64,000 nucleotides of DNA from Phylloscopus collybita (GCA_027886175.1 JAJNNQ010000003.1:27011501-27075500); one strand, 5' to 3'. Positions 33,789 through 48,100 are shown, numbered from the stretch's first letter. The notes: generated by a model from the sequence alone, not told the origin. Made by a program: numbers and translations.

Positions 33789-35523
33789 CTGGAAGAAGAA
33801 AAGGCAAACGAAAAAGAAAAATCCACGTTTTTCTATTAATAACCAAACTTTTCAAGTAATATGGTCCAATGGCTCTAACAGTTAAAGATGTTTCATTCTG
33901 CATAAAAGACAGGCACTTTTTTTTTTTTTTTTTTTTGTCTCCTAAAATATGTTTCTAATTTAAGTTCGAAAAAACATTTCCATTGTGCCATATATGCGGT
34001 AACCCAAAACCAAAATGAAAGGATTAAAATCAGGGCTGCACAGAATGGTTTAAATTAAATTCAGGTAGTGGGGAAGACTGCCGTATCTGGCAAGCTCCCA
34101 CTCCCTGAGCCTGCTGGCCAAGAGGCAAGATGAAGCATAACAACCCTTACCTGCCAAGTCTACAGCAATTTGGAGGCTTTTATTCATCCCTGAAAATAAA
34201 ATGTTGATGCTCTTGGAAGCTTGCCCAGCCATCCAGTAGATCTCACCTGTCTTTCCCTTCTGCTCACACCAGTGTACCCTGGGATGCTTCAGTAAGGACT
34301 GAAAACGTTTTCAATCCTTTCTTCCTCTTTCTGAATGCACGGTATTTAAACTTCTCACCCATCACACCCCAGTGGAGGACGTGACTAAACCTGCAGCTGT
34401 TTTGAAAAGTCTCAGCTAATACTTTACAAATACCTTACAAACAGTCTGAAATCTGCACTGTGAATGTCCTCTTCTGTCACCCTTTCACACCTATAAAGCC
34501 TTTGCCATCTCCTCACGATTAAAAATTAAATCTGATTAAATCTGCCCCCCTCCCCATGCGGCTCTGCTTATGATAAATCAGGTTGCACTATTTATGGCCC
34601 ATATTATTGCTACAGACACAAGGAAATGAGCCCCAAATACAGTTATGTCCCTCAACAGATTACTCTTGGCTAAGCAAAGGAAGGAAAAGCAGAGCTCTGC
34701 CTCTCAGAAAAGGCAGCAGAGGGGAAGAATTAAAGTTTTCATAGGCTTCTTAGGAGATCACTCAAAACAGTAATATTAAATTATTTTTACAGTCACTGGG
34801 GAAGAAGTGAAAATACATACATAATACACAGATCACTCTGGAGCTTTCTCCCAGTCTTGTAGGAGGTTTAAGGGCTTTCAGATGGCACCAGCAAGAAAAC
34901 AATTTACCAACAGTGCCAAGGCCACAGCTAATCTGTACAGACCATCTCCCTTCAGGGAATTCTTTATTCCAAGCCAGGGAGTTCCCAAACTTTTTTCTGC
35001 TGCGTGTACAACCATCAATAAGTGCAAACACCTCCACTGGCAGCATCAGCCCTGCTTGTTTGCTGGGCTCTGGGCCATTTTGAAGTGGTTTATGCCCCTC
35101 CCAGCAGCACATCCATCACCTCCCCACAGCTGCTGCCTGCTACAGCAATACCTACAAACCATTATTTGCTGGAAAACCCAAAGATTTGCAGCAATGGCAC
35201 ACCGAGTCACAGGCAGGGCTGATTTGAGACACTGCTACCAAATCCAGCCCTGTAACTGAGCTTTGCCTCTCCTTTGAGAGGATTCTGCAGGATACCTCCA
35301 CTTGGAAATTTTGACAGCTTTTGTCGAACACCAAGATTCTCATCTTTCTTTTTGGGACTGGGGGCACACCTCAAAACCCAAAGAATTCTTTTATTACTTA
35401 TTAAGGTCATGTCTTATGAAGAGCTGTGAGTTCTGAGCACCTTGGGGTGAACTGACAGCAGGTAATGCAACTACTCCTCACACCATGCATCCTGCATGAT
35501 GAAATTACAGGGGAAAAAAAAAG
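33789..35523. other. Unique non-coding sequence
   Basis: No gene recognised. Contains a T20 homopolymer at 33917-33936. Short frames up to 125 codons (34882-35259) are unrecognised. Confidence 0.45.
33917..33936. repeat. T20 homopolymer
   Basis: Uninterrupted run of about 20 T. No adjacent retroposed sequence is recognised. Confidence 0.9.
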
Positions 35524-35570
35524 TCATAGAATCATTAGGGCTGGAAAAGACATTAAAGACCATCGAGTCA
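35524..35570 (-). mobile_element. CR1 LINE 3' end, severely 5'-truncated
   Basis: TCATAGAATCATTAGGGCTG followed by GAAAAGACATTAAAGACCATCGAGTC is the reverse complement of the characteristic 3' terminus of CR1 retrotransposons: the tail with ATTCTATGA units, then the conserved stem region. Only about 47 bp remain before similarity is lost, which is typical of 5'-truncated CR1 insertions in birds and other sauropsids. No target-site duplication is expected for CR1. It dates the element as old and gives the clearest hint of avian origin. Confidence 0.8.
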
Positions 35571-38193
35571 CTTTTGTTCTTCACAATGTGTCAGGAAAAC
35601 AAGAAAGGCATGACTAAGCAAGGTTGTAATAAAGGCTGTCTTTGTTAATGATTTCTCCTTTCTCGAACCACATTGCACGAAATGGGTTACTGATTCTTGG
35701 AAATGAGCACCCATCACTTGTCACTGAAAGGACAGGAGGGAAGGGTGCCCCCAGGGAGAGAGGGGGTGCCCAGCTGGCCCTTCTGCAGGCTGCTCTCAGC
35801 CTGAGGAGACCCAAAGTGTGCAGAGCTCCCTGCTGAGGTCCTGCAGAGCCGGCTCTGCCCACCCCACGCTGCAGACCTGAGGGGTTAATACAAAACTTGG
35901 CAGCTCTGACCAGGGCTGGGAGACCAGGGATAGAAAACTGCACTGTCAAACAGGAGGTAACTTTTCAGCTGGGCTTAAACTCGTGTCCCAAGTGACTTAT
36001 TTCCTGATGATTTCAACTGCCACATCAGTGACCTCTGCGTTCAGAATGTGTTTCCAGCACTGGCGCATGCCGAAAGCTTTCTTCTTAAATTACAGAGAGT
36101 TCAAATGAGTATAATCCTAAACGGGATCTCAGCTTCAGAACAGAACCAGAGTCACTCCTGCCATTATCAGATCATCTCCTCAGACAACCCGAGGTCAGGC
36201 CAACCTAGGCAATTATTTATAGTCATTTGTGTGGAACTCATGGCATCCCAAAGGCTCATCGGGCTCCAGAGGTCATTCCTGCTCCTTCTCATTACACCAG
36301 CTCTCAGCAGCAGCGAGGGGATCAGAAAAGCTCCCTCAGTTCTAGATGGCAATGTTTGGCTTGTTAAGGAAAACCAATGTACCAGAGCCTACACTGGAGA
36401 GGAGATGGAGACCTTGTGGCAAGGCTGACCCGTGACATTTCAGCGTGGTCAGGGAACCCTCTGCAGAGGCCCAGGCTGTGGCAGAGCACGTGGCACCCAT
36501 GTGGCAGGGCTACAAGCCCCAGAGGCTGCCAGCTTGCCCACCTCAATGACTTTGGAAGGCCTTGGGAACAACACAGCCTTCCAATGTCAGGAAGAGCAGA
36601 GGCAGGGCTGCTGGAGCAGCACCACGGGGCTGGGCTCCTGCTGGGGCCAGGGTCGGACACTCAGGGGCACAGCCCCAGCTGGCTCTGCCTCTGGGGGCTC
36701 TGCTGGAAAGATGGGACTGCTCTGCACCACTGCCCTCTCTCCTAGCAGCTCTCTCTTGTTTTCCCAGGCCTTGCTCTGGTTTGTAAGGAAACCCACAGAG
36801 ATCAGATAAGGGCAATCACAGTGCATTTGGGAAGTCTACAGACCCCACCTCCCATTCACCAAAATACCACTAATTATTCTGAAAAAAAAAAAGATACCAA
36901 AAGGCATCCATGGAAGCAAAAGATATCCTTCATATTAAACAGAGGTGAAAGTACTGCTGAGCTCATTACAAAAAAGGAATTAGGGAAATTAAGCACCCTC
37001 CTCTTTTAGTAAGTATTATGAACTGCATGCAGTGGGGTTTATTTCCCCTCCTGGCAAGAAAAAAAAAAAAAAAGAATTTAAAATTAAAAAGTAAATTCAA
37101 AAATAAATTCAAAACCAAGCTGTAGTATTGTCAGAGAGCTGGCATCCCATGTCCCAGCAAGGAGGCACAGCTCTTTGACCCAAACCCAATTCTGACCATT
37201 TCAGCACGAATGCTGCAGCTGGGCAGAGCCCCAAGGCCAGGCAGTGCCCGTGCCCCTGCTAAAGGACAGCAGCAGGGGAGCCCTGGCAGCACCCAGTGCA
37301 AATCCCACAGGAGCACAGGGAGCTCATCCTGCCCATGTCCAACACCCAGACTGGTTTGGAGTTGTCACAGGCACTATAACTGCCATTCTTTCCATATCCA
37401 CTGACATATATATGTATATTTACATCAAAACAATGGGAAGTTCAGTTCTATTTGGCAGCCACCTTTCTGCTCCCCCTATCCAGTTGCTGGGAGCCATCCT
37501 CCACTCCTGAATAGACTTAATTTTTCATTTCTATTCTGCCTTTTATCACTCACTTCCCTGAAAATCATTCCCTTTATTCATGTGTGTGTGTTCATTCTCT
37601 CTGGCTACTGCTTGAAATTATTACACTGGTGCTGTGTAAAAGAAAAAATAATCAGAACAATTGGTGCTGTGTCAAAGCAAAAATCATCAGCACGACCTGT
37701 CCACTCTCCTCCCCCACATCAGAATTTAGAGATATCTAATACTAACTTATGTTTATACAGCCAAACCTCTGACAGTGGAGCTGCTGCTTTCTCCTTTTCA
37801 TTTTGGGATATCTCTTAAAAACCAATTATTGCATTCCCTGCTCTGATATTGTTCTGCTGGAGCATTTACCAACATGCTAAAAGAAAAATAGGAGGTAGGA
37901 CAGTATGCATAGCTAAAACAACATGTGCAACATGGCAGGTTTGCACTGGAATTCATTACAGAGGGAAAGAAGAAGCAGCAAAAACTGCTGCTTGAGCTGA
38001 TTTATGATTGTTCTACCTTGCATGTGCTCAACAAGCAAAATGTGTAAAACTGTGATGGCTGTCCCTGTCCAAGGCCATAGGAGCCTGGAGATATCATGGG
38101 CTGAAAACCATCTCCTGGTGCAGGTGGGTGTAGGAAGGGATTGAATACAATACACTCACCTACTACTTAGAAATGGGGAAAAAATCAGATATT
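35571..38193. other. Unique non-coding sequence, about 2.6 kb
   Basis: No gene is supported. 36.4-36.8 kb is GC-rich with long overlapping frames on both strands (up to 125 codons), none recognisable. Contains an A15 run at 37059-37073. Confidence 0.45.
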
Positions 38194-38428
38194 TCTATCT
38201 ATCTATCCATCTATCCATCTATCCATCCATCCATCTATCTATCCATCCATCTATCTATCCATCCATCTATCCATCTATCTATCCATCTATCTATCTATCC
38301 ATCCATCTATCCATCTATCTATCCATCTATCTATCCATCTATCCATCCATCTATCCATCTATCCATCCATCTATCTATCCATCTATCTATCCATCTATCC
38401 ATCCATCTATCCATCCATCTATCCATCT
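38194..38428. repeat. Compound (CTAT)n/(CCAT)n tetranucleotide array, about 235 bp
   Basis: Alternating short blocks of CTAT and CCAT, nearly sixty tetranucleotides in all, with no length-changing interruptions. It looks like a CTAT/CCAT slippage mosaic. A plus-strand frame (38173-38493) passes through as Ser-Ile-Tyr/His-Pro/Leu repeats because TATC has no stop in that frame. That is an artefact. Confidence 0.97.
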
Positions 38429-39886
38429 GTCTCTCAAATATTCTACTGGACCTGGAGAAACCTACTGATGTCCAGGGAGCATTTTCTATCTAACATTACC
38501 CCTGATTTCAGCAGCATGATTTTCCCCATGGCAAGGCACACAATCTGCAGCCCCCACCTGGATTTTCAGCACCCTGCTGCCAAGTTCTCTTTAAGCCCTG
38601 TATTTGTTGGTGTTAAAACAGAAGTCTCACTTGGCCTACCATACCAAGAGATGTTTTCTTCTCCAGGGGCTGTCAGTTCTGCTTCTGGAGCAGGAAATGG
38701 TGGAGCTTCTCCCTGCTCAGGAGCAATGTCTGTTGGATTGCCACCACCTCCACAGGGGGGTCACTGAGCCTGCACCTGCCTGTCCCTGTACAGACCCAGT
38801 GCAAAATCCCACCCAAGACACAAAGTCCCTCAGGGCACTACTGCACTCTGCATTCCCTGCCCCAGCACGGAGGGCTTTGCCACCACAGCCTCAGGGGACA
38901 CAGGGACCTCTCTCCCTAGTGCCAGTGTGCCCTGAGATCACTTTCCACTGAGCTTCCCCCTGCAGGGACAGCAGGCACTCTTCTTGGGTCAGCAGTGTTT
39001 TGGAGTGCAAGGTTTTAGTCAGGTGTGATCAGCACACCAACAGGATCAGCAGCAGAAAACTGAGATGGAACTTCCAAATGGAGCCATACAGGGCTGGAGA
39101 CACTAATGAAAACTGTATCACCCTCTCAGGTGATGGATAAACAGGTAGTGAGAAGTCAGATTCCCAACACAGGATAAGAACTGATCTGTGAATGGATGCT
39201 TGTACCACTGAATGCATCTGCCTGCAGAGCTCACCTCTCCACAGCTTGGATGCTGTACCAGCAAATGGGCTGGAAGATTACAGCTGGGGTGGTTTTCTAA
39301 GATCCCAAAAGGATGGTCACAGCTTCCCTTCTCTCTGCCTGGGAGTGTGAGCTGTGAAGGTGACCTCACCGATTTCACTGTGATCCACAAGTCAGTCTCA
39401 GGAAAGAAGGTGCTGGCTGGGGGATGTTCCTCACCCTAAGAAACAAAGGGAGTGAATTTCTGCAGTGGGGTAGAAAACTGACTCCTCCACACACAGCTTA
39501 GGTTTTGAGGCCAGCTGGAGAGGGCAAAGCCACCTGGAAATGACCCATTTATAAACAAACAGACATCAGAGAATAGGCTTCCCAGGGCTGGAGCCTGGGA
39601 AAAGAGAAGGTAAGGGATAAGCAGGAATTCGTGATGCAGTTCAGCTTAAGGCAGAGGCAGACATTTCCCTTGGGCTCAGGCAGGCATTGAGGGAAACTGG
39701 GAGGGAGATGGACCCAGTGCCCTTCTCCTGCCTCACACACAACGTGCAGAGGCTGCAGAGCTCTGCAGAGCTGCTGCCACAGCAGCATCCCTTCCCTCAG
39801 TGCACCAGGCAGGAGTTCAGGGCCCTTACAGGAGTACCTCTGAAAAATGCTAAAGCCATTGGGTACGTGCCTCTAAACCCAGCTGG
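38429..39886. other. Unique non-coding sequence
   Basis: No gene is recognised. Moderately GC-rich with short overlapping frames. Confidence 0.45.
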
Positions 39887-40480
39887 CTGCTATTAGGATT
39901 TCATTACTGCACGCTGCTCATGATTTTGGCAAGGCTCTGTGACAATTAACATGAATTCTTCTGGGAGGGATGCAGCACATGACATCATGTAGTAAATGTT
40001 CTGATATTAGAACCTTTCATTTGTGCCCTACCGTACTCGCTAGGGTAACAAATTCAAAATGAAAAAGGTAATTGCCCAGCAGAGCTTTCAATTGTATCAG
40101 ATATTAACTTCTAATACTCTAAGTATTCATTCTCAAATCCAAATCTGGCACAAAACACTTTGGGAGATGAAACTTGACACTTCTAATCAGGCACTAATCC
40201 GATTCTTTGACAGACAATGATTTAAGGTCATTTCATAATGGGAAATCTCAAGGCAGATAACAGCAACAGTTGAAGAACAATTACCCTTGTCTGCCTTAGT
40301 GCTGGAGTCTGAAAACTCACATGCTAACAAATGCTAAGCAAAATGCAAATAAAACTCTTGGAACAAGCAGCATTTTGGAGCTAAATATTTCTGGGAACAG
40401 TTTTCTGCAAATATTAATAGTATTGGTGGTTTTCAGTGGTTTTCAAATCCTAATTTGTGCTCAAAAGCCTCCTTGGATAA
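39887..40480. promoter_or_regulatory. Candidate conserved non-coding element (enhancer-like)
   Basis: A run of about 600 bp with no simple repeats or recognisable transposon, AT-rich, and dense in developmental factor motifs. These include a POU octamer ATGCAAAT at 40343-40350, several TAAT or ATTA cores, CATGACATCATG near 39978 and CAATTA motifs. It differs in texture from the GC-shifting neighbouring DNA. Conservation is inferred from appearance only; no alignment was available. Confidence 0.3.
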
Positions 40481-43400
40481 AATGATTCTAAGTTTATAGG
40501 CAAGTAGTTTAAACAAAGATTAATAACTTGTTTTTCAAGAATAATCACCAGAATATATATCTTATATATATATATCTTATAAAAAAGCAGGGCAGGAGAG
40601 GATAGAGCCTGTAAGTTGATCAATGAGACAAAAGTGAACACATTGAGTATTTACAGCTCTGTGACAAACTCCACTGTAATCCCCTCTCTGCTCTATCAGT
40701 GCAGTGAATTATTTGACATGAAAAATAAACTGGTTTTCTGTACTTTTAGGCCCAAGTTACCAGGTTTTAGGACTTCATGTGCTTTTTCCAGAAGACTCAT
40801 CAGAGCAGAAGATCTGAACAACCACAGGCCAGGCCTCCCCACCAGTCTGAATCACACTGGTATTAACTACTCCTTCCTTTGTGATCTCTGGCTCCTGGTT
40901 AACTGAGTAAACAAGACTGCTCATGTCCAGTCTGTAGTTCCCCTCAGTCTCTGCACTAATTACTGCAGCTAGAGCAGGGCCCAGTTGCACACTCGTGTGC
41001 ACTTTGGTTCAGCAGCACAAGCGAGGGACAGTGCTCACCCTGAGAGCTCTGATGCCAACCTGTCACAAACGCTGGCTGCTCCTTTGAGATGCCCTTTCCT
41101 CAGACCCCACTCAAGAACAGAACCCCACAGCACTCCAAAGATTCACTTTTCTGGGCAGTTACAGAGGAATATTCAAAATTCAAGAGAAAAGCTGGGCACT
41201 GCTGGTGTAAACTTCAAATTTCAACAGCATGAAGATAGAGTACATCCTCAGACAGCCTAGCACAAACCCCTTACCAGAATCCTGATGCAATACTATTTTC
41301 TTTCCTAGGAGAAGATACAAAATTTCAAGGCAAATTTGAGACCTAGAGTCTTCTGATGTTAAGGCACTTTCCTATCCTTTCACTGAAATTTTATTCTATT
41401 TATGAATATACAATACCACATTGTCCTGAATTAGCAGCAATGAGAAAAATTGAAAGCATTACTTACATTTTCTTTGGTAGTTAATTCAACAGGAGGCGAA
41501 GCTGTTTCAAAGATGTTCAGCCCTGTGTGTTGGTTTCTGAACAATTTCACCACTAGTTTGCAACAAAAGCAGAAAATAACTGGAATTTCCATGAAGATTG
41601 AGAGTGCATCTTGTTGTAATTGTTCTGTATTCTGCCAACATTATCTCTGCCATCACAGAAACATAAAAGCCAAAAAGACCCAAACAACCTACACAAAATA
41701 TTGAAAGTGAAGCTGCAAAATAGATCAAGGTGACTCCAAGGTATCTCAACCACAGAAGTGAAAATTCAGCATTTGGTGTAGAACCATAAAGCAGGAGGCC
41801 TCAGAATGCTCAGAGCATTGTATTTGTGGCTTTACACTAAAGCCACGAGATCTGACTAAAGGATCTTCTGTACCTCTTTCATTTTCCCCCATAACCTTGT
41901 GTTTTACTTTCCAGTCTTTTCTCCCGCTCTCATTTGCTTGGTTTCCTCAGAGCACACACGTCTTCCAGCTCCAAGGCAAGGATAAATGAGATCCATGTCA
42001 GTGCTTGTCTCCAGAGTTATCTTTTGATACTCGCCTCAGAACACCCTCATCTGAAAGCCAAGGAGATGGCTGATTGCCTGGGATAATTTCTCACAAATGG
42101 AAACAGTAAATAGCAATTCCAGTCCACAACTGGATCCACCTCTCTTGCATATCTTGCAATAGAACTCTTTTGTCCATGGCAGACTACACCTTGAAAAAAA
42201 TCCCTTTATTTACATCTGCTCTTCTTGGAAAAGCAACAGTTACTCGAGCTGCCTATAAAACTTTAATATTCAAAACTCTGTGTTCTGATTATTAAAAACT
42301 TTCCCCCCAAAATTTTGCTTCCCATCATGTTATGTTATCATCACAGTCAACATTAGCTAGAGGCCTTCACTCTGTAATATTCAAGTGCTCTTTAATTACT
42401 TTCATCAGCACAGCCTGAGCTGTACCATAAACCCAATATCCTTCAGGTGCAGAGGTCCAGAGCCTGAACTGCAGCATGGAGCAAATTCCTAAGGTGCATG
42501 GAGGGGCACATCCAATTTCCAGCAATGGATTGTGTTCTGTGTCCCCTTCTGCAGTGGAAATAAATTCAAGTCTCCACACACTGAATGCAGAAAGCACCTT
42601 GGCAATGACTACCCAGACTGGTGAGACTGAGCCAGTGTGGTTTAGCAGAAAAGGGAGCAGCACTCATTCTAAATAAAGGGCAGAACCTGTGCTCCCTCCG
42701 GAGCAGAGGCTGTGCTCTTGCAGGTCTGCCTGAGGCATTGATCACACAAAGAACCAGGACATTGCAACAAAAATCCTCCCTACACTGCAGTGAGGAAAAC
42801 GTTTTGCTTTGCAACACAGCTCTCCTGAAATTGCCTAAAAGCAGCACTGGTTGTAGCAGTCAACCTTTAAGTTTCCAGTTCTGGATGTTTTATGCCTCAA
42901 TTTCTCCCTCCAGGGAGAAACTGAGATCAAGTCTCTGAAATTATCTCCCTGTCCACACTGCTTTAACAACTAGGATAATTTTCCTACCAAGTGTTATTCA
43001 CAAGCAGGAAGCCCATAAAAGCTAAGTTTAAATAAAAATGAAGTTTTCATTAGAATATTACAGGATTAGCAGCTGCATCCATTAATTTCCTCCCTCTAGC
43101 TACAGAAAGGTACCAGAGAATTTCCAGAACAGGCTACTGCAAGCTTATGCTTCCTTCACACACTGGAAGGGCTGCTTCTATGGCAAACCAGGAGATGAAA
43201 ACCTTAATTTTAATTTCTGAGACAGCTGTTGGTAAAGAGGCAAGTTATGAAAAAACTCCTCCTTTTTTGGGGTAAACTCTGCACCCTGTGGCTCTCTTCT
43301 CAGTGCTGTAGTGCTGTTGTACTGTGACCTGACTCCTTCCAGAGGTCTGCCGTTCTCTGCCTGCCCAAACATCAGTTCTCTCTGCCTTCCAAGCTTTATT

Positions 43401-45081
43401 CAAGGACCAGATCCTTCCCTGTCCAGTGCCATCTGCCCTACCAGCTTACACTTACACCCAAAAGAGTTAAAATATCTATTACAAGACTCAGGCTCTGGAG
43501 TTTCAAGTGGTGGTTGGTCAAACACCCTCAGAGCTGTGTACAGGTGATCATTCAGTGTCTGCCCATCTGAACAAGCTTTTAAAGCTGTCTGTCAGTTGTA
43601 GGGTGATCACACCAGAGGGTGAGCTGTCAGCTGAAACTCAGCATCACACTGAGATCTTAGCTCAGGAGGGAACCAGAAAATTCCAGGCTTTTCTTTTTGG
43701 GGCCTTAGCACCCTCCAAATGCATCTGGGCTACTCCTGCAGGCTCTCATCCCTGCCCTTCCCAGCACTGGGAAGCTCAGTGGAAGTTTGCTCTGAGCTCT
43801 CCTGGTCAGTGCTCAGTCCAGACGTGAGAATCCACACCCAGAAATCTCCTACCCCGTTCAGCTCTGGGTCTGAGCTGCCCTGGGCACTTTGCCACAGATT
43901 TCTGCTGGCAATACCAGAATGTACCTCACCATTAGTAAGGCAAAATGCTACAGGAAACGTGTTCTACAGCAGCAAACAACACTTGAATTTCAAAAATGTC
44001 CTGAGGTTGATAGTGAAATAATGATTTTCTGTCTCCTTCCCCAGCAAAAGTCAATGGAATGCACTGAACTGAAGCAAGAAATTTTGCAGAACAGCTCCAC
44101 GGGTGACTGTGGCATTGAAGGCTCCCCTGATATGCAAACACAGGGACCAGAACTCAGGTTACACCAGCCATCTGGAATGTGAACACTTGGCTGTGATGCC
44201 TTTGCATTTCCTGTTACCCCTGAGCTCCATCTGCCCTTGCAAGTTCTGCTGAACACTGGGAGCAGCTCTGAGGGTGCAGAGGCACTGTCCACCCCACTGG
44301 ACAGGTACCCACCAGTGTCCACCCACTGAGGGTGGTACCTCAGCCTGGCTCTGATCTCTCCCCACCACTGAGCACCCAGCTATGGCTGGAGCATTTCAGT
44401 TGCCCTTCTGAAGCCCACCTTTGTGTGTGTGTTTGGGAGCTCCAGGACAGGCCTGTGAGCTGAGGCAATGCACACTGGGCAGGGCTCAGGGGAGGCTGCC
44501 TTCAGAAATGCATTTCTGGTCACACTGAAACGTGTGAGGACACCTCCAGTAGTGCCCAGCTCCCTGCAGGGGTGTCCCCCAGCCCTGTGCAAAGCACATC
44601 TGGAGGGAGGTGCCACCCAGCATTGGTGGAGATGCCAGAAGGTGGCTTCCTGCTAGGATTGCTCCCTTAAAAATGCACTGCTGGGGGAGACACCAAACCT
44701 CAGTCCTTAACTGAGTCAGTCCATGGGATTGCTGCAGGAGGAGTTTTGAGATAGGGAAGGAGCAGGTATAGATCCATCATGGGTGATTTTTACATAAAGA
44801 ATGTCATAAACAGGTCAAATTAGGAAACATTCTTTAAAATGAGATATATGTAGCCCTAGAGCTTCTGAAACATCAATTTTAGGAGTGATGTACCTAGTAT
44901 GAGGTTTAGTGATGCATCTTGTCATAATGGTTGCTGTCTGGAATTATTGTACTATGAACCAATTGTTATTTATGTTACCACTGGCTACAAGGATTTTGTT
45001 AGTGGAATTTAGCTTCCAGATTCATTTCCTAATCCCTATGCCTATCACTTAGAGAGAAAAGCACAAATCAGGATGACATTT
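40481..45081. other. Unique non-coding sequence, about 4.6 kb
   Basis: No supported gene. A short TATATA run lies at 40553-40575. The stretch 44.76-45.06 kb is AT-rich and repeat-free and may be conserved. Open frames are all at or below about 110 codons and unrecognised. Confidence 0.45.
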
Positions 45082-45106
45082 AAAAAAAAAAAAAAAAAAA
45101 AAAAAA
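45082..45106. repeat. A25 homopolymer
   Basis: Uninterrupted run of about 25 A with no recognisable retroposed sequence upstream. Confidence 0.9.
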
Positions 45107-48100
45107 GGAGCCTAGGCTGGTCTTGTAGGAACATCTAAATCCTTTCCCATATTAAATACCTTATCTCAGCAGCAGTGCACCAGCCATTTAGGAAAATTAA
45201 AGAGGGAGATAGCAAAAAAGAGGCAGCAGATGCTAAAGCAGAGTAGTTTCTGGTCCTGTAGATAATGAAGGGACTCGGCACATGGCCTTTCAGTTTATCC
45301 CTGCTTCAGCTTATCCTTCATCTGCTTAAATTCAAATGGATCAGGCATTATTAAAATGATTTTGAAATTACCTGCTCCAGTTTCATGTGACTTTTTGGTG
45401 TGTCCTCTAAAACTTGGTAACTCTTTGGGAAGACAGATGCTGTGCACTTTTGCCATTTTAATTCAGTTTGGAACATGGTTTCTGAGCAGCAGCTGGTAGC
45501 TAATTCTTAAATAAAATTGAATTTTACTCACTAATAGCCACTGTGAGTCTTCTATCCCTTCCAGTGGGTTGCCACATAAAAAACACAGACATCTTTGCTG
45601 AAAAATACCAAACATATTGTGCAAGGTGCTGTGGGCTTACAATTCTAAGAGATGCTGGACCCTGGAAGTAAATTTTCAACTCCTTTTCTTTTCTGTACTA
45701 TGGGATGAATATTCTTCTGTCACCCTTGGAACCTTCCCCTTGCTAACTCTGAGAAACACTATGTGTAAGCACTGTGTGGGCATGAAGCAATGATCAGCCA
45801 CCCTGTCAAACATTTAAAATCTGCTTCAGGCAGCTGCTGGATCTCTTGCAGTTCTGGACACTGAGCAGCCTCCCATTGGCACCTCCTGGCCCTGCCCCAA
45901 GCCATGGGCATGGCAGGGCTGCCCATGCTCAGCCTGTTTGCCTCCCCAGGGACAGCAGTTACTGGGAACTCTGCACTGCCACTGATTTCTACAGAAACAA
46001 ACCCAGGTTTTAATGGCAAGCACTGCACGTTAGCACTCACAGGGAGATTCTTCACGCTGTTTCCCCCCGTGGTTCATCATTTTTATGCCATCCTGAAGCA
46101 CTCCACTGGCCAAATTCCCCATGGCCATCCACCTCTTTCTCCCCCTTCCTCCAACCCAATTTAAAATCTGGCAGTGGGGATCATTTAGGGGATCCCTGCC
46201 AACCTCCAGCACTTGAAGAAAACAGTTGATGGTTCTTACCTTCCCATTTGGAGGCACAGCACTGCTGTAATTCTCCTTCTGTGCCTCCTGGAATATTAAT
46301 AAGAGTCACATCCAGCAGGAGCATGCCCCATTGAAGCAGCTGACTGCTACGAGCTCCTGCCAGGAGGTGCTTTAGGGCTTCTCTGCCTTTTGGCTGTCAA
46401 TCGTTCCTTAATGAGCAACAGCTCCCAAATGAACTGTCCTGCAGAGAGCTCCACTGCCACGTGGTTGCACTGGCACCACCTTGCTGTGCTCTGGTAACAC
46501 AATCCACAAGAACCAAGGATCCTAAACTATATTATGTCCTGAAACTCCTGCCATTGAAGTGGATGACAGAGTTCTGCATCATTAATTTTTCAAACAAGAA
46601 TCGTGTTTACTCCAGTTTTAAAAGGCTTAGAGACTACAGAAGGTACATAAAGGCAGTAGGAGCCTTAAAATCCTTGACTTGGGTTTTGATTTGGGAAATG
46701 AATTCACACATCTCCACCATGCAGACTGCTAAAATATTTGTGAAAATCAGCTTTGTAGCTGAGTTAACTCAAGTGCAGCTTTGCCTTTCATCAGGCAGGG
46801 CCCTCTTTGTTATCCTTGCACCAAGATGAAATGGATAGCTTAAACATCAAAACAACACGGCCCTACCTTCTGCTTACACACCCCTAACAACGCCTCTTCC
46901 CACCTGTAGGTCACCAGCTCAGAGGTGAACAGGTCATTTCTGTCAGTTCTTCAAACCTAAAACTAGAAATCCTGGGTGCTTAAAGGTTTTGTGGAGCAGC
47001 CTCTTTGAGTCAAAGCTCCCCACCACAGGTGCGTGCCTCTATTGTCACTAATTGCTGTGAAGATCTGGGCTGCTTCTTCAGGTGACAGCCTTTGAAGCTG
47101 GCTGGGGCACCTCCCTGCTGCCTTCCTGCAAGTGTATGCCGGGGATTAAAGAGTGACAGCAGCTCTCCAGCGAGTTCTCTGCACCAGTTGATCTGGCAGA
47201 TGCAAAGAGAAGAGCAGTAGAGATCACTGTGAATAATCACTGCCTAAAGTAGTCCATAATAAAAATGAAACTTCGGAAACTGTTCTGAACTGTTCACTGG
47301 TTCTGAAGGAAAAAAAACCCCAAAAACCATGAAGGACATTATTCCCTTGTTAATTAGAAATGTGTGCACTTCAGAAAGCTTTTTAAAATTTTTTACATAG
47401 TCCTGGACTGAACAGAATTGTTTTAAGGCACTCGATTAGAACAGGAGGTGTTACCTTACCGAAGCAAGAAGCTTGTAAAAGGTTCAAAGATTATAAAAGG
47501 TTCAAAGCCCTTCTTCTGCAGGCTGACACTGAGCAGTTTTACCCTGTGTAAGGGGTGGTACCCAGCTGCCCTGGCCCAGGAGGAGCCTTGGGAAGGGGCT
47601 GTGACTCTGCCGTGCCCTCCGGACTTCCAGGGAAAGCAGGATGAGGCCACTGCTCACAGGTCACTGCTGCTGATGGAACAGGAGAAAGCTGAGACCAAGC
47701 TTTGCCACAAAGACCTCCAACTGGGATTGCCCAAGAGTGGCTGCTGCAAACTGTGAGTTTAAACAGGAGAGTATTTTCCTCTTTTCCCTTCCTGTTTTCT
47801 CTCCAGTGAGATTGTCAGTGAGCACTTCAGCTGGGTGAAGAGTTAAGAGCCAGAGTTTACATTTCTGTCTCCAGACTTTCCAGGGACAGGTCTGGACCTG
47901 ACAGACCCCGAGACATTTTTAGTAACACCATCACCTCCATCCACCCCGTGCCCCTTTCTGCCTTCTCTTTCACCCGCTGCACCAGCAGGCTTCGTGCCCT
48001 CATCACCGTGCAAATGACTTCACAGGCATCATTTGAGATGAATGGAGCTGGATTGTGTTACAGCCCAAACAATGTACTTCACAGACAGAGTGACAGCAAA

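Noticed and set aside
36364..36826. Cluster of six overlapping frames of 74-125 codons
   Set aside because: GC-rich stop-poor sequence opens both strands equally. No domain, splice pair or repeat-free conservation evidence supports any one.
38173..38493. 106-codon Ser-Ile-His/Tyr repeat frame
   Set aside because: Translation of the CTAT/CCAT microsatellite.
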